The notes: a model not told the origin generated them from the letters alone. Positions 1-8,021 are shown, counted from the first letter of the stretch. The stretch is 64,000 nucleotides of DNA from Marinobacter daepoensis DSM 16072 (GCF_000421165.1 NZ_ATWI01000015.1:1-64000); one strand, 5' to 3'. Numbers and translations are program-made.

Positions 1-449
1 GAGCTGGGCGCAGAGATAATGGTGGCGTCCACAATGCTGCCTTCACGCAGCATCAGGCCATTTTTCTCCAGGTGCTTGTTCACTTCTTTGAACAGCACGT
101 TGCCAAGGCCATGTTGCTCCAGGAAATGACGAAACTTCAGAATCGTGGTTTCATCCGGCAGACGGTCCAGCTTCAGCCCGGCGAACTGACGCATGGATTC
201 GATCTCGTACAGCGCGTCTTCCATGGCAGGACCACTGAGGTTGTAGAACAACTGCATGCAGTGAACACGCAGCATGGCAGACAACGGATAGGGAGGGCGT
301 CCGTTCTGACCCTTGGGGTAATATCGGGCCACCTTCTTCTCCAGCTGTTTCCAGGGAATCAGCTTGTCCATCCGTTCCAGAAAGATCTCGCGGCGGGTTT
401 TGCGCTTCTTGGTCTGGTACTCGGCTTCGGAGAAAGTGATCTGATCCAT
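1..449 (-). CDS. IS5-family transposase, N-terminal part (runs off left edge)
   Basis: Reading the minus strand from the ATG at 449 gives 149 uninterrupted residues beginning MDQITFSEAEYQTKKRKTRR and ending DATIISAPSS at the window edge. This is the N-terminal DUF772-type region of IS5-family DDE transposases. The aspartate in the DATIISAPSS motif is the first residue of the DDE triad. Family members are usually about 310-340 residues, so more than half of the gene lies outside the window. The frame is intact, so the element may still be active, but its far end cannot be checked here. Confidence 0.9.
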   Translation of the reverse strand, partial: MDQITFSEAEYQTKKRKTRREIFLERMDKLIPWKQLEKKVARYYPKGQNGRPPYPLSAMLRVHCMQLFYNLSGPAMEDALYEIESMRQFAGLKLDRLPDETTILKFRHFLEQHGLGNVLFKEVNKHLEKNGLMLREGSIVDATIISAPS

Positions 450-499
450 GGTGGCAACGATCCTATGCGGTTGACGATGGCCGTATTATCGCTGATTTC

Positions 500-520
500 G
501 GAGACTTATTCAGAGTCTCC
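500..520. repeat. Subterminal palindrome at the IS end
   Basis: GGAGAC (500-505) and GTCTCC (515-520) are perfect 6-base inverted arms around a 9-base spacer. They lie between the transposase start and the truncated AraC gene. The likely role is the transposase-binding terminal inverted repeat of the IS5-type element. Only one end is visible. Confidence 0.55.
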
Positions 521-937
521 AATACACTTCAGGCAGACAGCGCCATGGCTGATCTGATCGGCGTGCTTCCCGGGCGGAAAATACGCTTTCTTGGGGGGCT
601 TGCACCTCATATTTTGCAGAGGGTGGACGACTACATTGAGGCTTATCTCGCAACGCCAATCCACCTCAATGACCTTGCATCACTGGCTAACATGTCCGAG
701 TACCACTTCCACCGCATGTTCCGGCTGGTACGCGGCTGCCCGCCCCACAGCTGGGTTACCCGGCGGCGGGTCTGCCGCACAAGGAAATATCTACGCTTAG
801 AGGCACCGATTGCTGACATTGCGGTCCACTGCGGCTTTTCGAGCCAGAGTCATCTTACCCGCGTGTTTCGCGCGCAAACCGGTCGAACTCCTGCACAATT
901 TCGCAAGCTTGCTCATGACAATTCCTCCGGCGAATAA
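521..937 (+). pseudogene. AraC-family regulator, 5' end removed by the IS
   Basis: The open frame begins at the inferred IS junction (521). It encodes the end of an AraC sensor domain, the typical linker GGLAPHILQRVDDYIEAYL, and the whole DNA-binding domain. The first helix-turn-helix is around LNDLASLANMSEYHFHRMF and the second around IADIAVHCGFSSQSHLTRVF. The ATG at 545 has no clear ribosome site. Whole AraC proteins of this type are near 280-300 residues and only about 130 remain, so the ligand-sensing half is lost. A diverged second copy of part of this gene is at 3282-3461. A short DNA-binding protein could still be made, but I infer a remnant. Confidence 0.75.
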
Positions 938-1020
938 CCGTTTATAAATAATCGAATTTCCCGAAATAAAAGTACGGTGTGATACTAATCCACACCATTC
1001 TTGAAAAGCCGAGATGCTCC

Positions 1021-1548
1021 ATGAAATCCTCGTTCCCACTATTCGCCTCTTCTTTAATTTTTCTGGCCATATTGGCGGGGGCGGTTGTTCCGTTCCAAGC
1101 TGCCAGCAACGCGTTGCTGGGCCGTACTTTTGGACACCCGCTCTGGGGGAGCATGACATCTTTATTGGTTAGTGTGATCGCTCTCATACCCGTGATGGCT
1201 TTGGCAAAAGTACCTTTTCCTTTGGTTAAAAGTGCTTTTCAGCTTCCCTTTTGGGCTTGGTTGGGCGGTGCAGCCGGAGTGTTTTTTATCACTTCGGCCT
1301 TGATAGTTGCGCCTCGAATCGGTGCAACAGCATTTATTGTCGCGGTGATTGCAGGGCAGTTATTGGTTTCGCTGACTATCGACCATCACGGATTGTTTGG
1401 GATGCCCGAGAAGCCAACAACTGTGGCCAAGGGTGTTGGTGTCGTTTTGATTTTTGCGGGTATGCTGCTCGTGCAGTGGTCACCATCTGCAACCGAAGGC
1501 AAGGATAAAACAATGCCCCCTCCAATGGAGCTGAGAAAAAACACATAA
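1021..1548 (+). CDS. DMT-superfamily membrane protein, YdcZ/DUF606 type
   Basis: A 175-residue, very hydrophobic protein with about five membrane spans, for example LFASSLIFLAILAGAVVPF and ATAFIVAVIAGQLLVSLTI. The AGAVVPFQAASNALLGRTFG and GVFFITSALIVAPRIGATAF stretches are typical of the YdcZ/DUF606 group of small drug/metabolite transporters, whose substrates are largely unknown. I chose the ATG at 1021. A GTG at 979 would add 14 residues with no sign of conservation. The gene is 49 bases upstream of a nitroreductase and runs in the same direction as a LysR gene, so a small xenobiotic-response cluster is plausible. Confidence 0.75.
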   Translation: MKSSFPLFASSLIFLAILAGAVVPFQAASNALLGRTFGHPLWGSMTSLLVSVIALIPVMALAKVPFPLVKSAFQLPFWAWLGGAAGVFFITSALIVAPRIGATAFIVAVIAGQLLVSLTIDHHGLFGMPEKPTTVAKGVGVVLIFAGMLLVQWSPSATEGKDKTMPPPMELRKNT

Positions 1549-1597
1549 CAGTTGAAGACCTATTATTTTTTTGCCAATTATGCGCAAAGGTAGACAA

Positions 1598-2200
1598 ATG
1601 AAAAACCGATTTTTAGACATGATGGAACAACGACGCTCCATTTACCGTTTGAATCGCAATGTGACAACGCCACCGGAAACACTTACGCGATTGATTAAAG
1701 CAGTAGTAAAACAAACACCCAGTGCTTTTAATTCACAAAGTACCCGAGTTGTGGTGTTATTCGGGGAGCACCACCAAACGTTCTGGGAGCTGGTAAAATC
1801 TGCACTGGCACAACGAGTGCCCGAAAAGGATTACCCAAAAACTGAGGCGAAAATTGACGACAGTTTTGCCAGCGGCATGGGCACTGTACTGTTCTATGAG
1901 GATCGCCAGGTAGTTGACGAGCTGCAAAAGGCGCTTCCGCTATATGCAGAGCATTTTCCGTTCTGGTCTGAACAGGCCTCCGCAATGGCACAGTTTGCCG
2001 TCTGGGTTGCACTGACTGAGGAAGGCCTGGGCGCCTCCTTGCAGCATTACAACCCACTCATCGACAACGCAATCGCCCAACGCTGGAAACTGCCAGATCA
2101 GTGGGTTTTGCGTGCGCAAATGCCATTTGGCGGCATCGATCATACGCCCCACGAGAAAACTTTTATTGACGATGCCCAACGATTCAAAGTCTTCCTCTGA
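1598..2200 (+). CDS. Nitroreductase-family FMN flavoprotein
   Basis: A 200-residue protein that starts MKNRFLDMMEQRRSIYRL. The RRS stretch is the usual FMN-phosphate contact of the nitroreductase fold. TPSAFNSQSTRVVVL and the late EGLGASLQHYNP and PFGGID segments also fit the YdgI/HBN1-like branch. Such enzymes reduce nitro compounds or quinones with NAD(P)H in the cytoplasm, but the substrate here is unknown. The ATG at 1598 follows an AAGG ribosome site, so it is preferred to the upstream start at 1571. It sits between a DMT transporter and a LysR regulator on the same strand. Confidence 0.85.
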   Translation: MKNRFLDMMEQRRSIYRLNRNVTTPPETLTRLIKAVVKQTPSAFNSQSTRVVVLFGEHHQTFWELVKSALAQRVPEKDYPKTEAKIDDSFASGMGTVLFYEDRQVVDELQKALPLYAEHFPFWSEQASAMAQFAVWVALTEEGLGASLQHYNPLIDNAIAQRWKLPDQWVLRAQMPFGGIDHTPHEKTFIDDAQRFKVFL

Positions 2201-2237
2201 AGGCGAGTTGTTGTCACGCGACTAAGGTATTTGCGTT

Positions 2238-3155
2238 ATGGGATTGCTAAGGCGTATAGATCTTAATCTGTTGCTAACCCTCCAGGCTTTGCTGGAGGAG
2301 AAGCATATTTCCCGGGCTGCGCTTCGACTACATAAAAGCCAACCAACCGTCAGCCACGCTTTGGCGCGGTTGCGCGAGCTGTTCGATGATCCACTTTTAG
2401 TGCGCAATGGCAATCGGTTTGAACTAACATCGCGTGCCAACGAGATACAACCACTACTGGAGGAAGCTCTCAGACGATTAGACAGTCTGCTTGACCCCCC
2501 TGGTTTTATTCCCGGGCAAAGCCGGCGCATGTTTCGGCTTGCAATGTCAGACTACGGAGCCCAGGTAGTATTGCCCCAGCTGATCCGAGCCATACGTGAG
2601 GTTGCGCCCGGTATTGAGCTAGTCGTAAAGTACGCAAGTCGAGAGGCTATGGTTGCTGGTCTAGTTGATGGGGAGATCGACCTGGCTCTAGGCGTTTTTC
2701 CGCCACTCGGCGATCAATTGCACCGCCAAACCCTTTTTACTGAGACTTTTGTCTGCGTTGCTGATGCCGAAACCCTGGTCGATGGAATACCAGATCTGAA
2801 TGCATGGCTACGAAGACCCCATGTTCTGCTGACAGTGAACCCTGAGGCGGAAAATGAAATTGACCTGGCCTTGGAACAGCAAGGCTTGCAGCGGCATATT
2901 GCCTTGCGCCTACCCTACTGGGGGGTAGGCAGTGACATAGTCTCGGGTACGGATTTAATACTGACCGTAGCCCGTCGAAACACAGCAAGTGTTGCGTTGA
3001 ATACCCGCTTCTCAGTGTTTGAGCCGCCGTTAGCAATTGCTCCCTTTAGGTTCGAGCAAGTCTGGCATTCACGGAAAGAAAGTGACACTGCCCATCGATG
3101 GCTAAGGGAATTAGTAGCTGATTTGGCGGCCGATGAATTGTTTTACGCTTATTAG
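2238..3155 (+). CDS. LysR-family transcriptional regulator
   Basis: A 305-residue protein of normal LysR length. Residues 7-66 form the winged helix-turn-helix (IDLNLLLTLQALLEEKHISR onward, then SQPTVSHALARLRELFDDPL). The rest is a type-2 periplasmic-binding-like effector domain that includes GEIDLALGVFPP. The sequence resembles NodD/PnbR/LinR-type members, which respond to aromatic compounds. It begins 37 bases after the nitroreductase stop on the same strand, so it may regulate that gene and the DMT gene. The effector is unknown. Confidence 0.88.
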   Translation: MGLLRRIDLNLLLTLQALLEEKHISRAALRLHKSQPTVSHALARLRELFDDPLLVRNGNRFELTSRANEIQPLLEEALRRLDSLLDPPGFIPGQSRRMFRLAMSDYGAQVVLPQLIRAIREVAPGIELVVKYASREAMVAGLVDGEIDLALGVFPPLGDQLHRQTLFTETFVCVADAETLVDGIPDLNAWLRRPHVLLTVNPEAENEIDLALEQQGLQRHIALRLPYWGVGSDIVSGTDLILTVARRNTASVALNTRFSVFEPPLAIAPFRFEQVWHSRKESDTAHRWLRELVADLAADELFYAY

Positions 3156-3281
3156 TAATTTCACGCTGACACATAGGGCTTGGCGCAAACCACCTGGCCT
3201 TGCACTGATCCATCAGGCAACATCACGGGCAACCTCTTCTGACGGTAGAGTGGCTGGTTGTGCCATTTCACGAGCCATTCG

Positions 3282-3476
3282 CGGAGAGTGGACGACTACA
3301 TTGAGGCATATCTCGCAACGCCAATTCACCTCACTGACCTTGCCTCACTGGCGAATATGTCCGGATTCCACTTCCACCGCATGTTCCGGCTGGTGCGCGG
3401 GTGCCCGCCGCACAGTTGGGTTACCACGCGGCGGGTCTGCCGCGCCAGGGAACTTCTATGCTCTGTTAGCACTTAG
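3282..3476 (+). pseudogene. AraC-family DNA-binding fragment, second copy
   Basis: From about 3282 the DNA repeats the AraC segment at 617-795. I count roughly 20 mismatches over about 175 aligned bases, with no gap. The encoded part covers the linker and first helix-turn-helix (RVDDYIEAYLATPIHLTDLA onward) but ends at a stop soon after the HSWVTTRRVCRAR stretch, so the second helix-turn-helix is missing. Upstream sequence does not continue the sensor domain in this frame. This is a remnant and should not be read as a functional regulator. Confidence 0.7.
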
Positions 3477-3487
3477 GAAAGAAGTGG

Positions 3488-3823
3488 ATGTTTATCGTAG
3501 TGTATGAGTTTGAAATAAAGGACGGTACCGAAACTTCGTTTCGTGAAGCTTGGCTTGAAGTCACCAAAGCCATTTATGAGCATTGCGGTAGTTTTGGTTC
3601 AAGGCTTCATACCTCGGACAGGCCAAATATCTTAGTTGGCTATGCTCAGTGGCCCAATCGAGAGCAATGGGAAAAAGATCATCAAATAGCCGATGAAAGT
3701 TACCAAAAAGCACGCAGTGAAATGCGGAGTTGCTTAGTCCGGTCAACAACAGTTTATAAACTGGAAGTCAGCGGTGATTATCTGCAGGGAGATTTTGCAT
3801 TGAATAACTCGCGGTCTCAATAA
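3488..3823 (+). CDS. ABM-domain (antibiotic biosynthesis monooxygenase-like) protein
   Basis: A 111-residue protein starting MFIVVYEFEIKDGTETSFREAW, a typical dimeric alpha-beta barrel (ABM fold) opening. GSFGSRLHTSDRPNILVGYA and the WPNREQWEKDH segment match small stress-related monooxygenase-like proteins. Members vary from cofactor-free monooxygenases to proteins of unknown role, so no reaction is assigned. It begins 11 bases after the AraC fragment stop. A possible terminator hairpin lies about 170 bases downstream. Confidence 0.75.
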   Translation: MFIVVYEFEIKDGTETSFREAWLEVTKAIYEHCGSFGSRLHTSDRPNILVGYAQWPNREQWEKDHQIADESYQKARSEMRSCLVRSTTVYKLEVSGDYLQGDFALNNSRSQ

Positions 3824-4178
3824 CTAAGTGCAACACCCTCTAATCGAGTATCGTGTGGCCTTGGAAAACACTATCATCACCTCAGCACCACTGATCGCCA
3901 GACACTCATATTTTTGAAGCATTAGGATCATAGCCTTCGCGCTATTGCCCGATAGCTGGCGCGGGACCAGCATGGCAACGAGGTAAAAATAATGGGCCGG
4001 TTCCGGCCATTTTTCAGGGGCCGAATGCTTGCGTGTCACCAGCATTCACTGGAGGCTTCCGCGCACTGTTTTACATTCATAAGCTTTGGAAGCTGGCGAT
4101 TCGTCATCGGTTGAGTAATTAAAGTTTCTCGGGAATACTCCGATAACTAAATAGAGTCTTTTGAAGGAGGTTAACAGA
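3824..4178. other. Gene-poor stretch of about 350 bases
   Basis: No convincing gene lies here. A 73-codon minus-strand open frame at 3824-4045 resembles no family I recognise, so I do not call it. The stretch holds one terminator-like hairpin (3995-4014) and, at its right end, the strong ribosome site AAGGAGG (4164-4170) of the next gene. Its base composition is richer in A+T than the main chromosome blocks. Confidence 0.5.
3995..4014 (+). terminator. Possible rho-independent terminator
   Basis: GGCCGG (3995-4000) and CCGGCC (4003-4008) form a short GC hairpin, followed by A and five T. It would end transcription from the ABM gene. The stem is short and lies 170 bases past the stop codon. 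Confidence 0.45.
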
Positions 4179-4931
4179 ATGGACTTGAACCACTTGTCGC
4201 GTTCGATTAATCAACAGGATGTGTACTCCAATGGTAACGCAAAGATCACGCGGGCGACCCCAATTGATGCGGAGTTCCGGCCCACGGAGGTGACGTCGGT
4301 TATTTATCATGGCTCAAAAGATAATCTTCCAGATACCAACGGCCATGTCATTGACAGAATATACAAAATGCCGAAGGAAAGTCCTGAAGCATCCCGTACC
4401 AGAATGATTGAGATGATGCAGACGTTGTCCAAAGGGATTGCCACGGCATCAGCTGACCTAAAGCGCGCCTATGATATGGCAATCGAATCCCTACAACCGG
4501 ATCTGCAGAAAAAGGATTGGGGATTTTCCGTTGCCAACGGTGCATTGGTATTTTCGGAAGGTAGCAACGCCCTATCATCTGAGGATCGCAACGCCCTTGA
4601 GGACGCGTTTTCAGCAGTGGATGTCAAGTATCATGCCAACCAGGTGGCTTCTACGATGAGTCGGGCGCTCGAACTGGATCGTGGACCGGCTGGCGTGAGT
4701 AATGGTATCGGTCGGTTCGACGTCTCCCAGGAAAACTTTGGGGAAATTGTTGATCTTCGCACCTACCTGCAGGCGCATGAACCGGGAGGAAGCTACGACT
4801 TGAACCCGATAGACCCTACTGATTACGAAAGCCTCTTCGCTTACGGTGGACGTGCCTTGATGGATCAGATCAGCGCTAACGCCTCCGTTGGCTATTCCAA
4901 GCCTGACGATTTTGGGCTGATCACGCTGTAG
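4179..4931 (+). CDS. Uncharacterised 250-residue protein
   Basis: I do not recognise the family. The ATG at 4179 is chosen because AAGGAGG lies 8 bases upstream; the TTG at 4161 would overlap that site. The product is hydrophilic, has no signal peptide, no membrane segment and no cysteine in the visible sequence. It has a helical middle (MIEMMQTLSKGIATASADLK) and an acidic, Asn/Asp/Pro-rich C-terminus (GGSYDLNPIDPTDYESLFAY). It is monocistronic, with a shared terminator before the convergent secreted-protein gene. It is probably cytoplasmic or exported by a non-Sec route; function is unknown. Confidence 0.7.
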   Translation: MDLNHLSRSINQQDVYSNGNAKITRATPIDAEFRPTEVTSVIYHGSKDNLPDTNGHVIDRIYKMPKESPEASRTRMIEMMQTLSKGIATASADLKRAYDMAIESLQPDLQKKDWGFSVANGALVFSEGSNALSSEDRNALEDAFSAVDVKYHANQVASTMSRALELDRGPAGVSNGIGRFDVSQENFGEIVDLRTYLQAHEPGGSYDLNPIDPTDYESLFAYGGRALMDQISANASVGYSKPDDFGLITL

Positions 4932-4944
4932 GCAGAGTCAAGTC

Positions 4945-4969
4945 GAGGCCCAAACATTGCTTGGGCCTC
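4945..4969. terminator. Bidirectional terminator between convergent genes
   Basis: GAGGCCCAA (4945-4953) pairs perfectly with TTGGGCCTC (4961-4969) around a 7-base loop. It sits between the stop codons at 4931 and 4976 of two convergent genes. The T-run after it is weak, so it may be an inefficient terminator or an mRNA-stabilising hairpin. Confidence 0.65.
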
Positions 4970-4975
4970 GGACAT

Positions 4976-6370
4976 TTACTGAATGGTCTGGTCGCAGACG
5001 TGTCCCAAGGTCACGGCCGGATAGTTATCGCCTCCTACTCCTACGTCATTATGATCTGTATCCTTCACCCGAATCCACCATTCCCCGACATTAAACTCCG
5101 ATAGCCACGTATAGCCGCCTGAATAATCAGTGGTGGAATAGGAGCCAATGCAATCAGGTAATGAGATCGTATTACTGGCGATGCCACTCGACTTGCTAAT
5201 CACGGTATCGCCTGTCAATGGAATGTCATTAGTATAATAATAAAAAGTTACCTCTGCCCCTTCGACGGGATTTCCTCTGGAATCAAGAACTCGCATGGAC
5301 CAATTCAACTCGTTATGTACCTGGTCAGTTAGGAAAACAGGTGTATTACTCATGCGAACTAGATTCTCATCGCTTCCGACATCCACGCTGTCGGAAGCAG
5401 TGACCCGGGCCCCCACTACTAGCTCATATTCATGTGCTGGATTAACGGGCGCTGCCGGATTCGGGGAAACCCGAACGTGAAGTGTATAGGGCGTTGGTAA
5501 GTCATTAAGGTTGTAGAGTGTGTTGGTGTTTAGAGAGCTCCAGGCGGTGCCTGTAAAGTACTCGACCACCCACTCGTTTTGACTGTAGGTATCGGTGAAT
5601 CGTAGCTGCAAATCTTGTCCATTTTCTGCAACGAAACTGAAATAATCGATATCCTGGGCGCTGTCCATACTACCGATCATTGGAGTTCGGTTATTGGGGA
5701 TAGTTGTTGACAGGCTTACTGCGTCATTCAGCTCATGGGCGTCTATAGCTGTATTCGCTATTGCCCCAAACTGAAAGGCTGATCCATCCGAGGCATTAGC
5801 ATCCATCAACCAGTAGTAGTTTCCAGGTTGCGTAAGTGCCAGAAGCCCTTCATCGGCGTTACCGGGCTGGTCCGATGTCCCAAGTGACGTCAGAGTATCG
5901 TCTTCCTCGTGCCTCACCAACGTCAGCGCGAAATCCGTATTGGCATTTTGTCCAGTCAAGAACACTTGTGTTTTGGCACGCTGCGTTATTTCAAAGTGAT
6001 AGCAGTATGAGCCTCCCGTAGTGGTGCCGTCCAGCGTGTACGAAGTGTCTGTGCTGAGCGTGGTGCAGAGTGGAGTTATGGCGCTGGTTGCTATTTTCGA
6101 TTGTATTTGAGTATCCGTCTCTGATGTGGCATCAACCTTAGGTTGGCGCTCCAACGGTTTATATGACCGGACCGGCACCGCTTCGAAGTTGTAGTAGGTC
6201 TTTTCTGGTTGGGTAGACGCTGCCTGGCCCTTGCCGCTAGAGATTGTTTCGATCTTAGAAAAATCTGCTGGGGCAGATGAAAGTGGGACAGACGGGGCTG
6301 CAAGAAGTGATGGTGAGCCAAGGACGCAAACCACGATACAGGATGAGGAAAAGACTCTAATCTTGTGCAC
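4976..6370 (-). CDS. Secreted protein with PPC-like beta domains
   Basis: A 464-residue protein with a clear Sec signal (hydrophobic SSSCIVVCVLGSPSLLAA, cleavage near residue 25). Two segments look like pre-peptidase C-terminal (PPC) beta-sandwiches: about 105-205 (QVFLTGQNANTDFALTL through GNYYWLMDAN) and 215-320 (SAQDIDYFSFVAENGQDL). A bacterial-Ig-like C-terminus contains RVLDSRGNPVEGAEVTFYYY. No protease or other catalytic domain is present, although PPC domains usually accompany one. The start is a GTG, supported by AAAAGGAG 6-7 bases upstream. It is probably periplasmic or extracellular with a binding role. Confidence 0.72.
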   Translation of the reverse strand: MHKIRVFSSSCIVVCVLGSPSLLAAPSVPLSSAPADFSKIETISSGKGQAASTQPEKTYYNFEAVPVRSYKPLERQPKVDATSETDTQIQSKIATSAITPLCTTLSTDTSYTLDGTTTGGSYCYHFEITQRAKTQVFLTGQNANTDFALTLVRHEEDDTLTSLGTSDQPGNADEGLLALTQPGNYYWLMDANASDGSAFQFGAIANTAIDAHELNDAVSLSTTIPNNRTPMIGSMDSAQDIDYFSFVAENGQDLQLRFTDTYSQNEWVVEYFTGTAWSSLNTNTLYNLNDLPTPYTLHVRVSPNPAAPVNPAHEYELVVGARVTASDSVDVGSDENLVRMSNTPVFLTDQVHNELNWSMRVLDSRGNPVEGAEVTFYYYTNDIPLTGDTVISKSSGIASNTISLPDCIGSYSTTDYSGGYTWLSEFNVGEWWIRVKDTDHNDVGVGGDNYPAVTLGHVCDQTIQ

Positions 6371-6584
6371 AATGTTCTCCTTTTACTGAAATATTGCACT
6401 GATCCTCAGTGCAAGCATTCAAAGAATAGTAGAGCCCTACTGGAACCGTGCAACAAAATGTTACTTTATATCGTGTTGTTGTTATCAGTGCACCTTGACG
6501 ACTCACGACTAATCGTGTTGCCCGAGCAATTCAACGTACCATTTCAGATGGCCGGAGTGTCTAGGATATCGGGGGCTTGCCACC

Positions 6585-6637
6585 GGCAGCAAAAAAGACA
6601 GATAGACGAGGAACGAGGAGCGTCATTTTTTGCTGCC
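6585..6637. repeat. Perfect 12-base inverted repeat in intergenic DNA
   Basis: GGCAGCAAAAAA (6585-6596) and TTTTTTGCTGCC (6626-6637) are exact inverted arms around a 29-base purine-rich spacer that holds short GAGGA-type repeats. Pairing can extend by GAC/GTC with one bulged A. It lies just after the stop of the minus-strand nuclease gene. It could be a terminator-like hairpin, a protein-binding site or the trace of a small element. Confidence 0.6.
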
Positions 6638-6658
6638 CGCGTTCATGGTTTTTTTAGC

Positions 6659-7579
6659 TCATCGCGTGATTTCATGTACCTTCAGATAGATATTGCCAGT
6701 GTGAGCAGCATGCCGCTTCTTGCGGAGCAACAAAGTGACAAAATCAATCCGCTCCTCCAGAACTGCCATCAAATCGGCTCCATCCATCAAGATGATGCTT
6801 GGCCTTGCGCTGGAGTGTGCTGCGACTCCATCTGGCGAAAATCCGTTCATAGACAAGAATACGCCAAGGGTGTTTTCTAGTTTGCGTTCGACCTTTCGCG
6901 AGAAGGCATCGAGATCTTCAACGCCAATGAGTCCCTGTTGCCATTTCGCCTCAAACAGGTAATCAGTGCCCTCCAGAAAAAAGCCACCATCTATTTGTTC
7001 GCCAACATTTCGGAAGGATGCTTTCGGATCGAGATCAAAAAGCTCGAACACGTCATACATTAAACGTTCGAGATCAAATCCGCGATTTTGCGGATTCGTT
7101 CCCGCCGCGATTGCCATAAAGCGCGTGTTCAATTCGGCCAGTTTCGCTCGGACTGCCTGATTTGACCTGAGCTTTTCTTCTCGCTCTTTTTGCCTACGTT
7201 CAAATTCTTCCTCATCTTTCTTCTTGTCTTGATGAGGTTCTACCAGTTGTCGTAGTTGTTCGACAGCCTCTTTGGCTCTGCGCGCTTTTTGCTGACCGCC
7301 ATCAAGCTGCTCTAGGTGTGAGAAATTGCAAATGCTAGTCACTTCGTAGCAAAGCTTGGTCAGGTCACCTAGATACCTGTCCTGATTACCGGTCAAAGTA
7401 TCCACCAAATCAGCAACTATTTGCCGTTTGTAGTTTTCCCAGTTCAAGGAACTTACCAGCGCTTTGTTGCTCACTGAATTCGAAAGAAAGCTCCGTAGGT
7501 CGGCCTTGTACCAGTAGACGCTACACAGAGATTCCTTAAGAGCGACGATTGCCGCAGGTGATAATCGTTTTGCTGCCAT
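6659..7579 (-). CDS. PD-(D/E)XK restriction endonuclease-like protein
   Basis: A 306-residue protein. The C-terminal half carries a Mrr-type nuclease core: E171 in RGFDLERLMYDVF, D197 in EQIDGGFF, and E210-x-K212 in DYLFEAKWQ. Residues 10-110 form a helical domain (VYWYKADLRSFLSNS, NWENYKRQIVADLVDTL) seen with restriction-like nucleases of unknown partner. Residues 115-150 are a highly charged coiled coil. I start at the ATG at 7579 behind GGGAG; an upstream TTG adds 11 residues. There is no methylase or helicase beside it, so it is either a solo defence nuclease or a DNA-processing enzyme. Confidence 0.75.
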   Translation of the reverse strand: MAAKRLSPAAIVALKESLCSVYWYKADLRSFLSNSVSNKALVSSLNWENYKRQIVADLVDTLTGNQDRYLGDLTKLCYEVTSICNFSHLEQLDGGQQKARRAKEAVEQLRQLVEPHQDKKKDEEEFERRQKEREEKLRSNQAVRAKLAELNTRFMAIAAGTNPQNRGFDLERLMYDVFELFDLDPKASFRNVGEQIDGGFFLEGTDYLFEAKWQQGLIGVEDLDAFSRKVERKLENTLGVFLSMNGFSPDGVAAHSSARPSIILMDGADLMAVLEERIDFVTLLLRKKRHAAHTGNIYLKVHEITR

Positions 7580-8021
7580 CTTTCTCCCTTCCCCCTGAAA
7601 AGCTAACAGCAATTAGACAGCGCGCTTTATCATTACAGAAATTTGACTACGTGATTATTACTAACTTCGAACCATTGCCAACTCTACACATGAATCAATA
7701 AAACAATAGCTTAGCCGAGCATGGCCATCTCTGCCATGTAACCATTCAACGTCTGCAATTTGCTCCGCAAACCATAATGGATGTATGGACTGTGATGAGT
7801 TTGGAAGTTCCGGAAGAAAGCCCTAACTCGAATGTCCGCTTTTGTTTAAAAAAAGACATTCCGGGCGGCCTCAAGCGGTTGCCTGTGTGACCGCAAAGTG
7901 GCCAAACTGACCAACTTATGGTTCCCATAAAAATAGATATTAAGAGTCTGCTCAAGATGGCCATTGCCATATGAGGGGTTTGGCAGGTTAGCTGGGCTTA
8001 GTTTTTCCTCAACTGACCATC
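7580..8021. other. Gene-poor stretch with one hairpin
   Basis: About 440 A+T-rich bases between the nuclease and flavodoxin-like genes. A minus-strand open frame at 7746-7970 has no recognisable product and I do not call it. GAATGTC (7830-7836) and GACATTC (7855-7861) are inverted arms of a possible hairpin with further weak T/A pairing inside. I see nothing else. Confidence 0.5.

Larger units (their letters stand above)
1..520 (-). mobile_element. IS5-type insertion sequence, one end only
   Basis: The transposase gene at 1-449 reads leftward. The element's outer end is probably near 520, where the minus strand reads GGAGACTCTGAATAAGTCTCC (500-520 reversed). That stretch can fold on itself through GGAGAC and GTCTCC arms. 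The flanking sequence from 521 continues the reading frame of a truncated AraC gene, which supports a junction at this point. The opposite end and the target duplication are outside the window, so the boundary is inferred. Confidence 0.65.

Noticed and set aside
3824..4045. 73-codon minus-strand open frame, and a possible integron attC-like site near 3823
   Set aside because: The frame has no family match or ribosome site I can support. The attC idea rests only on short GTTAGC/ACTAAGTGC-like pieces and lacks the paired core sites.
6365..6880. 171-codon plus-strand open frame
   Set aside because: It overlaps the nuclease gene on the other strand and a hydrophobic-poor intergenic region, and resembles no protein family.
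7746..7970. 74-codon minus-strand open frame
   Set aside because: No recognisable product and A+T-rich intergenic context.
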